Assembly (NCBI GenBank): GCA_030248135.1 | Contig: JASANC010005693.1 | Span: 1-64,000 of the forward strand | Source: Theristus sp. LFF4_11 | Taxonomy: Eukaryota; Nematoda; Chromadorea; Monhysterida; Xyalidae | Direction: 5' to 3' | Length of the DNA: 64,000 bases | Made by a program: the position numbers and the translations under genes | The notes under the pieces: generated by a model | The model's database searches: none | What the model was told of the DNA's origin: nothing | What the model saw: the letters and a program-made list of their open reading frames with translations, nothing else | Shown: positions 48,728 to 59,860 of the stretch, piece after piece | Layout of the letters: each line of letters opens with the position of its first letter | Numbering within the stretch: position 1 is the stretch's first letter

Positions 48728-48912
48728 AGGTTCTGCGACTCAATCGGTTTGCATACGTAAAAGGAAAATAGTTTCAATCTTTATGTGGCATTTCAAAATC
48801 GTCTAACTGACTCAAACGTACTTAGGGGACTCGGGTCACTTTTCCAATTTTGAATTCCCGCGTCATCCATGAAACTGTCTCCCAGTCTACGCGCGCATTG
48901 AGTCTCGGGAAC
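48728..48912. mobile_element. MITE-D, full copy (~185 bp)
   Basis: Starts GGTTCTGCGACTCAATCGG and ends GCGCGCATTGAGTCTCGGGA. The inner GGGGACTCGGGTCACTTTTC and TTGAATTCCCGCGTCAT match the copies at 40580, 42190, 47530 and 63333. Confidence 0.85.
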
Positions 48913-49439
48913 AAAAAATAAAAGATCACAGATTGCTGACGCACAAGCGATCAGAGACAGCGTCGGCTTCTTATATTCCGGAAAGGCAGCAAATACGAGT
49001 TTTGATTTGAATGTTGTTGAATATCATTGTGATATGAATAAAGGCCTGCAGCGAAACTATCATGCTCCAACACATTTTGTCACACATCACATCAGTCCAC
49101 AATCGCCCCACCGGTCTTGATGTGGATTGTGGAATACATTTTTGGCTTTCGCATGCAACCAGGTACAGCCTGATAGCCTGATTCGCTAGGCAGCATTCTC
49201 GAAACGAGCGCGCTTGCATTGCCGCTTGGACCTTTGGTCAACCTCGAACGGTCCAATCAGCGTGCAGTTTTCAGTTTTTGAATGCAGCAACAAATTGGAC
49301 GGCACCGGTTTTTCGGCATCATGTAATTCTCAGCGCCCGTACAGAAAATGAAAACGAATAGTAGACGATTGTGAGAGCCAATCAAAACATGGATGCAGAT
49401 GCAGCAACAAACAGGGTGTTTTGGTGAAAAGGCTAAGGT

Positions 49440-49690
49440 GTGTACTGTACATCCACCTAGCTGCAAAATTATCGGTGCATGGGCAAATTCTTTTAGCTAT
49501 TACGGAGTGAATTTTAGGTTGAATTATTCAAGTTTTATGTTAGTGTGTTCAGTTTCGGTTCTGCGCGAATGAAATAAATGTGTGATTAATCGCAACAATT
49601 GTCAGATTGTCAGTCTTTTTTTCCTTTTTGCATGCATACACAAGTTTCTCTTGGCGGAACCGAAATAACGGGCAACAAAAAAAACGTAAC
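49440..49690. mobile_element. Element R6, copy 2
   Basis: Counterpart of 34910-35200 (see the shared phrases there), same orientation, with small deletions. Confidence 0.75.
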
Positions 49691-49784
49691 ACACGCCATA
49701 CGGCATACACCACCCAGACCTAACAATTTATACAGTTCGTCCAAAAAAAAACCTGTTTTTTTCCAAAAAAGTCCAAAAAAACAA

Positions 49785-49903
49785 ACCATGTTTTCCGGTC
49801 GCCATGGTTCTCGCGAATGCTGACGGGCGCACGCCGACGCCGACGTGGAGACGCTGGTCGACTTGCGATGACGAATCGCCATGCTGCGAGAGTGCGCCGT
49901 CAT
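49785..49903 (-). CDS. Candidate exon, possibly an upstream TRPM first exon
   Basis: The minus strand is GC-rich and open: ATG at 49903 gives MTAHSRSMAIRHRKSTSVST and ends PWRPENM at a donor (AACATG|GTTTGT). It lies 3.3 kb upstream of the TRPM N-terminal exon on the same strand, and its Ser/Thr/Ala-rich style resembles that exon. A second frame through it also follows a TTTCCAG acceptor, so the frame is unsure. Confidence 0.35.
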
Positions 49904-50587
49904 TCACTGGAAACGGACAAACGAAACACTTCAAACATGTCAATCGTTGCAATCAATCGCACGGTAGAACTTGTGTATGAAACGGTTTTTTATACCGCGT
50001 CCGGTTCTTCATACCCAGTTTTTTTACCGACCCAGTATTTGAAGAATCTTGTGATTGCGACAATTTCTGGTACTCTGATTTTACGCAAACCGCTGAATAA
50101 TGAGTAAAAGACCACAATTCTAGCCAGAAACTGCATGTGTTTCAATGGAAACGTATTCCAATCTTGATTTTATTTGAATCGGTGGCGCTTAGAGAGAATG
50201 CAGCATCAGAAAAATTATCAGATGCGAGTTTAAAACAAAAAAAAACTAACGCAAGACAGATTGACATTTGAAACAGCAAGGAATGTGATACATGCAAATC
50301 AATTGAACTGACACGATCGAGAGATATGTAACTGCACAACAATTTCACCGCGTTTCTAAATAAAAGATCACCGAAAGACAAAAAGAATCACGAACCCGCA
50401 CAGCCGAAAGAAGTGAACCAAGAACAAAATTGAAAGAGCAAAAAATCAGATGGAGATTCGGGTCACTATCACCAGTACAACAGCACGACGACATCACCAA
50501 CAAAACTTTGAGCAATTTCCGAGTTCAAAGACACAAAATTTCAGGAAATTTGACTGAATAAATATTAGCAATTCACCCGATTTTTGT
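49904..50587. other. Intergenic
   Basis: AT-rich; no gene or shared repeat recognised. Confidence 0.4.
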
Positions 50588-50797
50588 CTATTCATCATCA
50601 TCATCATGAGTATCACCAATGCAGCCGTCACCATCATCATCAGTGAAGTCGTCATCAGAGCTGTCCACACAATTTGCCGATGCAAGCGCAGCAATGTTCT
50701 CAGTGGCAGCAGCTGACGCTGCCGACGGGGACTGCGAATCCGTGCTGTCGCAGTTTGACAGCAACGATTCCGTGCTGTTGCCAGCAACACTTGACAC
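50588..50797 (-). CDS. Candidate terminal exon with acidic tail
   Basis: The minus strand reads SVAGNSTESLLSNCDSTDSQ, then an Ala-rich stretch, then VDSSDDDFTDDDGDG and DDDDE with stop. Wobble GC is higher than in the flanks, so it looks like a true coding end, but only repeats lie upstream for kilobases. Orphan exon or gene remnant; no family. Confidence 0.35.
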   Translation of the reverse strand: MSSVAGNSTESLLSNCDSTDSQSPSAASAAATENIAALASANCVDSSDDDFTDDDGDGCIGDTHDDDDE

Positions 50798-51904
50798 GGG
50801 TCTCAGGGTGCTTTATTTGTACCAAGAGCGTGAATTGTGTTCTCCGGAACATCAAGTTATGAAGTGGCGAAAATGAAAATTGAAATGGATATGCGGAATA
50901 CAGTGCATTTTGAGTGATTTCAAAAATTGAAATTTGGGTCCTTCGGCGGTATAAAAAACCGGAAAAAAACCAAAATTTACGCGGTAAAATATCGGTAATT
51001 TATTTTGGCCATTTTTTTGGCGCTGGTATAAAAAACCGTTTTTTATACCGTTTTTTATACCAAAAAAAAACCGTTTTTCATACCGACCCACCCCTAAAAT
51101 TAAAAAAAAAATTTGAAAAAATTTTTTTTTACAAGTTAGGTTTGTTCGAAGCGTCTCGTCGAGCTGAGTTCATCTAGACTATTTTCAGAACGATCCGGAA
51201 AACTATAAGAGCGAAAATCGTGTTTTATTGAAATTATGTCCATTTCATAGAGGGAAAGTTGCATTTTCAACAGTAAAACAGGACAATTTTCGACGTGTAC
51301 TTGAATATTGAACCGTTCTTAGTTGTTCCTCTTCAGAAAATTACCAAAATTTGACTGTGTTCAAAAATTCCTGTTTGCTGTAGCTAAGTCGGCAACCCCT
51401 GTCGACCCGGTCGCCCCCCCCCCAAGACACTTACTTTCAGGTTCAACCAGCTATGCTATCTGCCACATGGCGAGAGCCCACTCTTCAAATCATCGTATCG
51501 AAAACACGTACCATGATTTCGCGATCACGTTGCGGGCAACTGACAGACGCAAGTTTAACACGTTAGTTTAGCTCAGCACGCAAGTTTTAACATGTGGCCA
51601 TGTTATCGGGTATCTGAAAAACGGTCGTGTGATGTGGTATTAACCAACATCTCCGCTCCAATTGTTTAACAATATATCGCACAACTCCATTGTAGACCTA
51701 TAACATACGCCAATCAACAAAATATCATGTTCATCTCATGGCCTACCGACTGAAAAAACATGTTCTTAGTTGCAAGAAAACGATTTCTGAAACGATATTT
51801 CAATTCAGTTAAGTCATTTCAACGCTAAAAATTGACTCTAGAAGTCATCCAAATCGAAAAACATGGAGTACGTCGGTCAAAATGACCAAATAATGACATG
51901 TACC
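50798..51904. other. Intergenic
   Basis: Contains palindromic AT-rich sequence at about 51020-51075 (TATAAAAAACCG / CGGTTTTTTATA, repeated) and a short C-run near 51414. No gene. Confidence 0.4.
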
Positions 51905-52629
51905 TAAGCACTAGGGTTGTTAAACAAAAATGAAATTTTTTTTAAAAAAAAAAGTAATAAAAAAAAACAAAAATGCCAATTTTTAAAAAAAAAAATTCGA
52001 AAAATTTTCTTCTAATATGCTCTGAAAACCTCAATTTTGGCACAATTTTTCGAAAGTTCAACAAAAATTTTCTTTGATTATACCTCGTAAAACCTTTAGC
52101 AGTCGATTTTGGGCCGTTTTACCGACTGATTTTAGGCTTCGACAACATCTGCGATGAAGTTTTTGAGCGTCCCAAAGCTTAGCCTACCATTTCCGATGCA
52201 GATAAGGTGACGATTCGCCTCGCAGAGCGTCCGATTGTGCTCGCTGCACCGTTTGCAAGCGCTACGTTGTCTGGTTGCTGCTTCGTGTCGTGTCGTCGCG
52301 ACACCATCAGAAGAATTGATCGAATTTCAAGGCGGTATGTTTGTCTTCACTTTAGCATTAGCTTAGCTGGGGACAATTAGTGACGTTTTGGAGGTCAAAA
52401 CACAAGAAGAGGCATGGTGACGGTTTGGAAAAGGGGTAATTGAGGTCACCAAAACAAAATCTGCAAAGTTCCGCCATACGGGAGTCATTCGGGAGGCGCT
52501 TGCATATCATATGTGGTTCTTCGGACTCCCTGATTGATTTAGCACAACTTTGATTTTTGAAATTTAAAAAAAAAAAATTTTTTTTTAAAAAAACAAAAAT
52601 GACGATTTTTGTTTTTTTTTTTTAACAAC
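51905..52629 (+). mobile_element. hAT-like element, copy (about 725 bp)
   Basis: Starts TAGGGTTGTTAAACAAAAAT and ends ATTTTTGTTTTTTTT...TAACAAC, imperfect terminal inverted repeats. The interior is the same as 53513-54225. Non-autonomous: no transposase frame seen. Confidence 0.85.
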
Positions 52630-53329
52630 TTCATCACAGATGTTGTTGAAGCCGAAATCAAAAGAAAGGGGTAGAAAAGAAAATTTTTTTGAACTTTCGA
52701 AAAATTTCCAAATTTGAGGTTTTTCAGAGCATATTTGAGAAAATTTTTCGATTAAAAAATCGGATTTTTTTTTTTAATCGCTTTTTTATATAATTTTTTT
52801 TAACAACTTGGTTTCGATCAAAAATTTTTTGAATCTATCTCTATCAGACAGTTTTTTTTCGGTTCAGCTATTATCTATGTGAAAAATTTCTCAGCCAGCT
52901 GCAGCTATCTATCTAAAAATTTTCGTCTTCGAAGACAAAAAATGAGTCAGTTTTTGATCGACCCCCATTTTGAACCCACGATAAAGCTTCACCAGTCCAG
53001 TAAAACCGAAAAAAAACTGTCTGATAGAGATAGATTCAAAAAAAATTTTTGGATCGAAACCCCCTAAAGTTGTTAAACAAAAATCTATATTAAAAAAGCG
53101 ATTAAAAAAACAAAAATGCCGATTTTTTTAATTCGAAAAATTTTCCTCAAATATGCTCTGAAAACCTCAAATTTGGCACAATTTTTCGAAAGTTCAACAA
53201 AAATTTTCTTTGATATTACCTCGTAAAACCGCCAGCAGTGCCCATTTTGGACCGTTTTACCGACTGATTTCAGGCTTCAACAACATCTGTGATGAAGTTT
53301 TCGAGCGTCCCTAAGCCCAAGTAGGGTTG
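52622..53329. mobile_element. Cluster of truncated and inverted hAT-like fragments
   Basis: 52622-52815 is the inverted 5' part of a variant subfamily. 52816-53066 is a palindromic repeat (GGTTTCGATCAAAAATTTTT and its complement at both ends, GAATCTATCTCTATCAGACA inside). 53067-53325 is the direct 5' part of the same subfamily, ending at GCGTCCCTAAGCCC. No coding. Confidence 0.65.
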
Positions 53330-54745
53330 TTACAAAAAACAAAAATCGTCATTTTTGTTTAAAAAAAATTTATTAAAAAAAATTTCAAAAATCAAAGTTG
53401 TGCTAAATCAATCAGGGAGTCCGAAGAACCACATATGATATGCAAGCGCCTCCCGAATGACTCCCGTATGGCGGAACTTTGCAGATTTTGTTTTGGTGAC
53501 CTCAATTACCCCTAGGGTTGTTAAACAAAAATGAAATTTTTTTTTAAAAGTGATTAAAAAAACAAAAATGCCGATTTTTTTTTTTAATTCGAAAAATTTT
53601 CCTCTAATATGCTCTGAAAACCTCAATTTTGGCACAATTTTTCGAAAGTTCAACAAAAATTTTCTTTGATTATACCTCGTAAAACCTGTAGCAGTCGATT
53701 TTGTGTCGTTTTACCGACTGATTTTAGGCTTCGACAACATCTGCGATGAAGTTTTTGAGCGTCCCAAAGCTTAGCCTACCATTTCCGATGCAGATAAGGT
53801 GACGATTCGCCTCGCAGAGCGTCCGATTGTGCTCGCTGCTCCGTTTGCAAGCGCTACGTTGTCTGGTTGCTGCTTCGTGTCGTGTCGTCGCGACACCATC
53901 AGAAGAATTGATCGAATTTCAAGGCGGTATGTTTGTCTTCACTTCAGCATTAGCTTAGCTGGGGACAATTAGTGACGTTTTGGAGGTCAAAACACAAGAA
54001 GAGGCATGGTGACGGTTTGGAAAAGGGGTAATTGAGGTCACCAAAACAAAATCTGCAAAGTTCCGCCATACGGGAGTCATTCGGGAGGCGCTTGCATATC
54101 ATATGTGGTTCTTCGGACTCCCTGATTGATTTAGCACAACTTTGATTTTTGGAATTTTTAAAAAAATTTTTTTTTTTTTTTAAACAAAAATGACGATTTT
54201 TGTTTTTTTTAACAACCCTAATTACCCCTTTTCCAAACCGTCACCATGCCTCTTCTTGTGTTTTGACCTCCAAAACGTCACCAATTGTCCCCAGCTGAAC
54301 TAATGCTAAAGTGAAGACAAACATACCGCCTTGAAATTCGATCAATTCTTCTGATGGTGTCGCGACGACACGACACGAAGCAGCAAGCAACCAGACAACG
54401 TAGCGCTTGCAAACGGAGCAGCGAGCACAATCGGACGCTCTGCGAGGCGAATCGTCACCTTATCTGCATCGGAAATGGTAGGCCAAGCTTTGGGACGCTC
54501 AAAAACTTCATCGCAGATGTTGTCGTAGCCTAAAATCAGTCGGTAAAACGGCCCAAAATCGACTGCTAAAGGTTTTACGAGGTATAATCAAAGAAAATTT
54601 TTGTTGAACTTTTCGAAAAATTGTGCCAAAATTGAGGTTTTCAGAGCATATTAGAGGAAAAATTTTCGAATTAAAAAAAATCGGCATTTTTGTTTTTTTT
54701 AATCACTTTTTTTTTAAATTTTCATTTTTGTTTAACAACCCTAGC
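53330..54745 (-). mobile_element. hAT-like element (minus) split by a second copy
   Basis: Minus-oriented copy running from 54745 (TAGGGTTGTTAAACAAAAAT on the minus strand) down to 54226, interrupted, then continuing at 53516 down to about 53330. The break falls inside GAAAAGGGGTAATTGAGG, which is intact in the other copies. Confidence 0.85.
53517..54225 (+). mobile_element. Nested hAT-like element with 8-bp target duplication
   Basis: Plus-oriented copy with ends TAGGGTTGTTAAACAAAA and TTTTTTTTAACAACCCTA, flanked on both sides by ATTACCCC (left about 53509-53516, right about 54226-54233). An 8-bp duplication and TAGGG-type ends point to the hAT superfamily. Confidence 0.85.
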
Positions 54746-54960
54746 CCTAAGGCAGTACCACCGACACCGTGGGCCCAAAAAAAATTTCGAAGGGGGGTAT
54801 GGTACCGTAGGGGGGGGGTGCCGACCAAAAAGTGAGGGGGGTCCAAAACTATGGTAACGTGGGACCCCCCATAGGGAGGGGTCCTATGGGGGGTACAATT
54901 TTTCAAAATTTTCTGTGGAAGGGGTGCACCCCCCACGGCCCCACCACCCCCCATGATATT
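54740..54960. other. G-run/C-run rich block
   Basis: Contains runs GGGGGG, GGGGGGGGG, CCCCCC and inverted pairs such as GGGACCCCCC / GGGGGG. Quadruplex-capable on both strands. No coding. Confidence 0.5.
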
Positions 54961-56029
54961 TTTTCGCTTAAATTTTGAAGGAAAACGCTAAATTTTGCTG
55001 CAAAATCTTTGAAATTACAATGAAGAATGTCAAGTCATCAGAGGTTGCTTGCAATAAGTCGTCGTTGTGGGTTCGTAATCCTAATCCTAAGCCAAGCCTT
55101 TTTTATAGCGGCTCCCAGGCCCCCCTAGAACAATTGTGTGTGTCCCCACGCAGATTTCTCGGGGTGTACGTACCCCCCTGCCCCACGTCTTTGGTACTGG
55201 TCAACGCTGTCAAGTAAATTTTGATTCGAGAGGGAAGGTCAAGCAAAAATCATTTTCTTGCAAGCTGCTTCGATGTTTTTATTCATTTGTTGTCTATTGA
55301 AGTTTGCAAGGTTTAGAATGGCGGACTAACACAGTTGTTGACCATATCTTTAATTCCGTTGGGTTCGTTTCCATTATAGTTTTATGCTTGTTAAAAAAAT
55401 TTATCCCATAAAGTATAAATATAAAATAAATTTCTTTAAATGTTGAAATCGCTTGCGACACGCAATGAAGAGAGCGTGAAACTGGATTATACCAGATAAA
55501 GGCTAAAGTAATCTGGATCCTTCTGCTTGCCGTTCGGCTTCATTTGTTGGCAAGAATTGCGTCACTTTCATAATAGCTGAGTAAAGATGACATTGATATA
55601 GCTTGTTGAGCAACGTTGTTGGTAAATCCTGGAGAAGTTTTACAAGTTTTGCAATGCAAAAAGGGGAGAAATTTGTATGATGTCCGTTCTATGACGATTT
55701 TGGGGAAAAAAGAAAAAAAAAGTGTTATGTTTGATTTTTATCATGCGGATGCGCGAGCGAGCGTCAGCGAGCGGACAGCGCATCACGCATAATATGAGCC
55801 GTTTTCCCCTCGCGCGTTTTTCAAACTTTCTCGCTGCCCTGCAGCGAGCATAGTATAAGCCACAAACTTGGTTCTGTGCACACGAAACGAACACCCAAAG
55901 TTGTGCTTGGAGCCGCGAAAAAATTTTCATCGGACGATTTTTCATACGCTCTAGACACGAAAAACCTATTCTGAAAATCGTGTTACTTATTTCCCTTTGT
56001 CCTTTTTTTTTCTGGTATGTAATCAACAT
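54961..56029. other. Intergenic
   Basis: No gene or shared repeat recognised. The 55740-55880 stretch is GC-richer (GCGAGCGAGCGTCAGCGAGC) but has no spliceable frame. Confidence 0.45.
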
Positions 56030-56545
56030 GTGTGCGCCCTTTCAGTTTTTACCTGCGACACTTTCACAGTCAAACAAAAATGTTTCCTGGGGTAATTCCA
56101 TCCGGAGATTTTGAAAATTGGGTTAATTTTTTACCCAGACCCTGTTTTTGGGTAAAAATTGGGCATTTTTAAAAGTTCGCAGGGTTTTCACCTGGTTTTA
56201 AGTGTGCGCCCTTTCAATTTTTACCTGCGACACTTTCACAGTCGAACAAAAATGTTTCCTGGGGTAATTCCATCCGGAGATTTTGAAAATCGGATTAATT
56301 TTTTACCCAGACCTTGTTTTGGGTAAAAAATTGGGCATTTTTAAAAGTTCGCAGGGTTTTCACCTGGTTTTAAGTGTGCGCCCTTTCAATTTTTACCTGC
56401 GACACTTTCACAGTCGAACAAAAATGTTTCCTGGGGTAATTTCATTCGTAGATTTTAAAAAATTTTTTGCCCGGGCATTTTTTTCGTCAAAATTGTGCAT
56501 TTTTTACAGTTCGTAGCATTTCGACTGGGTATCAGCTTTTCACTC
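56030..56545 (+). repeat. Tandem repeat, 172-bp period, 3 units
   Basis: Units start GTGTGCGCCCTTTCA at 56030, 56202 and 56374, each with TTACCTGCGACACTTTCACA, CAAAAATGTTTCCTGGGG and GTTCGCAGGGTTTTCACC. The third unit is more diverged at its end. Confidence 0.92.
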
Positions 56546-56589
56546 TTACAAATTTTGTCTGAGCTACGAAAAATAATAGGAAAAAGGTC

Positions 56590-58720
56590 TAGTCCGTAGG
56601 AATTCAATGCGCTGATCACGGATTTTGGGTTAGTTTTCTTACGTGAGCAACTTTAGATGCTGAATCGTGACGATTTCGAGCGAATCGGCCGTGGAAATTG
56701 GCGAAATCGGTCTAGAAACGAAAAACAAGAAAAGGGTGTTTTCCAGGGTAATTCAATGCGCTGATCACGGATTTTGGGTTAGTTTTCTTACGTGAGCAAC
56801 TTTAGATGCTGAATCGTGACGATTTCGGGCGAATAGATGCTGAATCGTGACGATTTCGGGCGAATCGGCCGTGGAAATTGGCGAAATCGGTCTAGAAACG
56901 AAAAACAAGAAAATGGTGTTTTCCAGGGTAATTCAATGCGCTGATCACGGATTTTGGGTTAGTTTTCTTACGTGAGCAACTGTAGATGCTGAATCGTGAC
57001 GATTTCGGGCGAATCGGCCGTGGAAATTGGCGAAATCGGTCCAGAAACGAAAAACAAGAAAAATGTGTTTTCCAGGGTAATTCAATGCGCTGATCACGGA
57101 TTTTGGGTTAGTTTTCTTACGTGAGCAACTTTAGATGCTGAATCGTGACGATTTCGAGCGAATCGGCCGTGTAAATTGGCGAAATCGGTCTAGAAACGAA
57201 AAACAAGAAAATGGTGTTTTCCAGGGTAATTCAATGCGCTGATCACGGATTTTGGGTTAGTTTTCTTACGTGAGCAACTTTAGATGCTGAATCGTGACGA
57301 TTTCGGGCGAATCGGCCGTGGAAATTGGCGAAATCGGTCTAGAAACGAAAAACAAGAAAATAGTGTTTTCCAGGGTAATTCAATGCGCTGATCACGGATT
57401 TTGGGTTAGTTTTCTTACGTGAGCAACTTTAGATGCTGAATCGTGACGATTTCGGGCGAATCGGCCGTGTAAATTGGCGAAATCGGTCTAGAAACGAAAA
57501 ACAAGAAAATGGTGTTTTCCAGGGTAATTCAATGCGCTGATCACGGATTTTGGGTTAGTTTTCTTACGTGAGCAACTTTAGATGCTGAATCGTGACGATT
57601 TCAAGCGAATCGGTCGTTGAAATTGGCGAAATCGGTCTAGAAACGAAAAACAAGAAAATGGTGTTTTTCAGGGTAATTCAATGCGCTGATCACGGATTTT
57701 GGGTTAGTTTTTTAAGTGAGCAACTCTAGATACTGAATCGTGACGATTTCGGGCGAATCGGCCGTGGAAATTGGCGAAATCGGTCCAGAAATGAAAAACC
57801 AAAACAACGGTGTTTTCCATGGTAATTCAATGCGCTGATCACGGATTCTGGGTTAGTTTTCTTATGTGAGCAATTCTAGGTACTGAATCGTGACGATTTC
57901 GGACGAATCGGCCGTGGAAATTGGCGAAATCGGTCCAAAAATGAAAAACCAAAACAACGGTGTTTTCCATGGTAATTCAATGCGCTGATAACAGATGTTG
58001 GGTTAGTTTTTTTACGTGAGCAACTTTAGGTGCTGAATTGTGACGATTTCGGGCGAATCGGCAGTGGAAATTGGCGAAAACGGCCCAGAAACGAAAAACA
58101 ATAAAAGGGTGTTTTTCAGGGTAATTCAATGCGCTGATCACGGATTTTGGGTTAGTTTTTTATGTGAGCAACTCTAGATACTGAATCGTGACGATTTCGG
58201 GCGAATCGGCCGTGGAAATTGGCGAAATCGGTCTAGAAACGAAAAACAAGAAAATGGTGTTTTCCATGGTAATTCAATGCGCTGATCACGGATTCTGGGT
58301 TAGTTTTCTTATGTGAGCAATTCTAGGTACTGAATCGTGACGATTTCGGGCGAATTGGCAGTGGAAATTGGCGAAATCGGTCCAAAAATGAAAAACAAGA
58401 AAACTGTGTTTTCCGGGGTAATTCAATGCGCTGATAACAGATTTTGGGTTAGTTTTCTTACGTGATCAACTTTAGATTTCGAATCGTGACGATTTCGGGC
58501 GAATCGGCCGTGGAATTTAGTGAAACCGGTCCAGAAATGAAAAACAAGAAAACTGTGTTTTCCAGGGTAATTCAACCGCCGATCACTGCTTTTGGGTCAG
58601 TTTTCTTATGTGAGCAATTCTAGGTACTGAATCGTGACGATTTTGGGCGAATGGGCCGTAGAAATAGCATAGGCGAAATTGGCCTAAAAACAAAAAATGA
58701 AAAACCTGAGTTGTCCGGGG
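56590..58720 (+). repeat. Satellite array, 149-bp period, about 14 units
   Basis: The phrase ATTCAATGCGCTGATCACGG recurs at about 56602, 56751, 56931, 57080, 57229, 57378, 57527, 57676, 57825, 57974, 58123, 58272, 58421 and (diverged) 58570. Spacing is 149 bp except one 180-bp unit, in which a 31-bp block at about 56815-56863 is duplicated. Units keep GGGTTAGTTTTCTTACGTGA and GATTTCGGGCGAATCGGCCG. Divergence rises toward the right end, as expected for array edges. Confidence 0.96.
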
Positions 58721-58789
58721 TTTAGAAGAATGTGTGACCAACGTATTGTGATTTTGGTCCGACCTTCGGGGCTTATGTAAAAGTCAGAA

Positions 58790-59756
58790 TATTATCTAAA
58801 AATGCGGGAGACGCATATAAAAGGAGGAATATGGCCTTGTGTAAGCAGTGAAAGACTTGGCTCGACAACGCTTTTCAAGTCTCTGATGTGGTACACACGG
58901 ATACAAGTACATAAGAGTCATATTTTTGCGCCGTTTATTTTTTATTTCGGTTGGAAGTGGCAACCCTCGTACATTGTAGACAAATGAAACTTTCACATTT
59001 GCTTTTTTTCTAGCATTTAGCGACCACTAAAACCACTAAAATAACGATCAGACTTTAGATCGCTGACACTGGTTTGCACAAAGTGTATCGCAGAGGCGTT
59101 GGGGAACGCAAGGTCTCCTTCTGTGGCAATGACTCACCGGTTTATCCTGTCACAAGAGTTTGGTAAAAAGGGTGAAAATCAACGAAAGACAACACTTTTT
59201 GCACTGGTGCTGCTGTATGCACAGCGGTGCGTACGTTAGCAACAACAACAATTGTCACCCTCGTGGCCTGGTGGTAGTGCGTTAGACTACATGCGCTCGG
59301 GGGATCGAGCCCCGCCGAGGGGTATGTAGGCACTTAATGACAGAGAAAACTCAATGGGCGCCCTACTCAATGGCGTTCTGTACGCTTCTCTGGGTTAGCC
59401 CTGGCTAAAAACATCGCCTAAAAATCCCAACAAAACAACAACAACAACAACGATAAAGCTACATGCAGCAATATTTTGCAATTTCTGATGTTTCTGTTTT
59501 TGCACAGAATTTACAGAATTTCGCACATGGTGTGATTTTAGACTAAACTGAAGAGGACAATTGAAAAATAACTTCAAAGTTTTTACGCTTTTCAGCAAGC
59601 TTTTAAACAGCAAACGCGGCGCAAAAATATAACTCTTATGTACTTGTATCCGTGTGTACCACATCAGAGACTTGAAAAGCGTTGTCGAGCCAAGTCTTTC
59701 ACTGCTTACACAAGGCCATATTCCTCCTTTTATATGCGTCTCCCGCATTTTTAGAT
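58790..59756. mobile_element. Long-TIR element (~145-bp arms)
   Basis: 58790-58940 (ATTATCTAAAAATGCGGGAG through ATTTTTGCGCCG) is an almost exact reverse complement of 59610-59756. About 670 bp lies between, including a SINE. No transposase frame, so a foldback or non-autonomous TIR transposon. Confidence 0.88.
59245..59450 (+). repeat. SINE S1, full-length copy with tRNA-like head
   Basis: A-box-like TGGCCTGGTGGTAGTGCG, B-box-like GGGATCGAGCCCC, body with GGCACTTAATGACAGAGAAA and ACTCAATGGCGTTCTGTACG, then an (AAC)n tail at 59432-59450. It is inside the long-TIR element, so it inserted later than that element. Confidence 0.88.
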
Positions 59757-59860
59757 AATCAAACTTCACATCAAAACATGGAACAAGCCGTTTTGCCGTC
59801 GTGGCTTTTTTTGTAACACCCTGTACATTGCTGCTGCAAAGCAACATTTTTATATGCAAA

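Noticed and set aside
56590..58720. Regularly spaced repeats resembling a CRISPR array
   Set aside because: The whole 149-bp unit is repeated with no unique spacers and the genome is eukaryotic; it is a satellite.
56590..58720. Telomeric repeat (GGGTTAG occurs in every satellite unit)
   Set aside because: It appears once per unit with no tandem TTAGGG; a chance heptamer.
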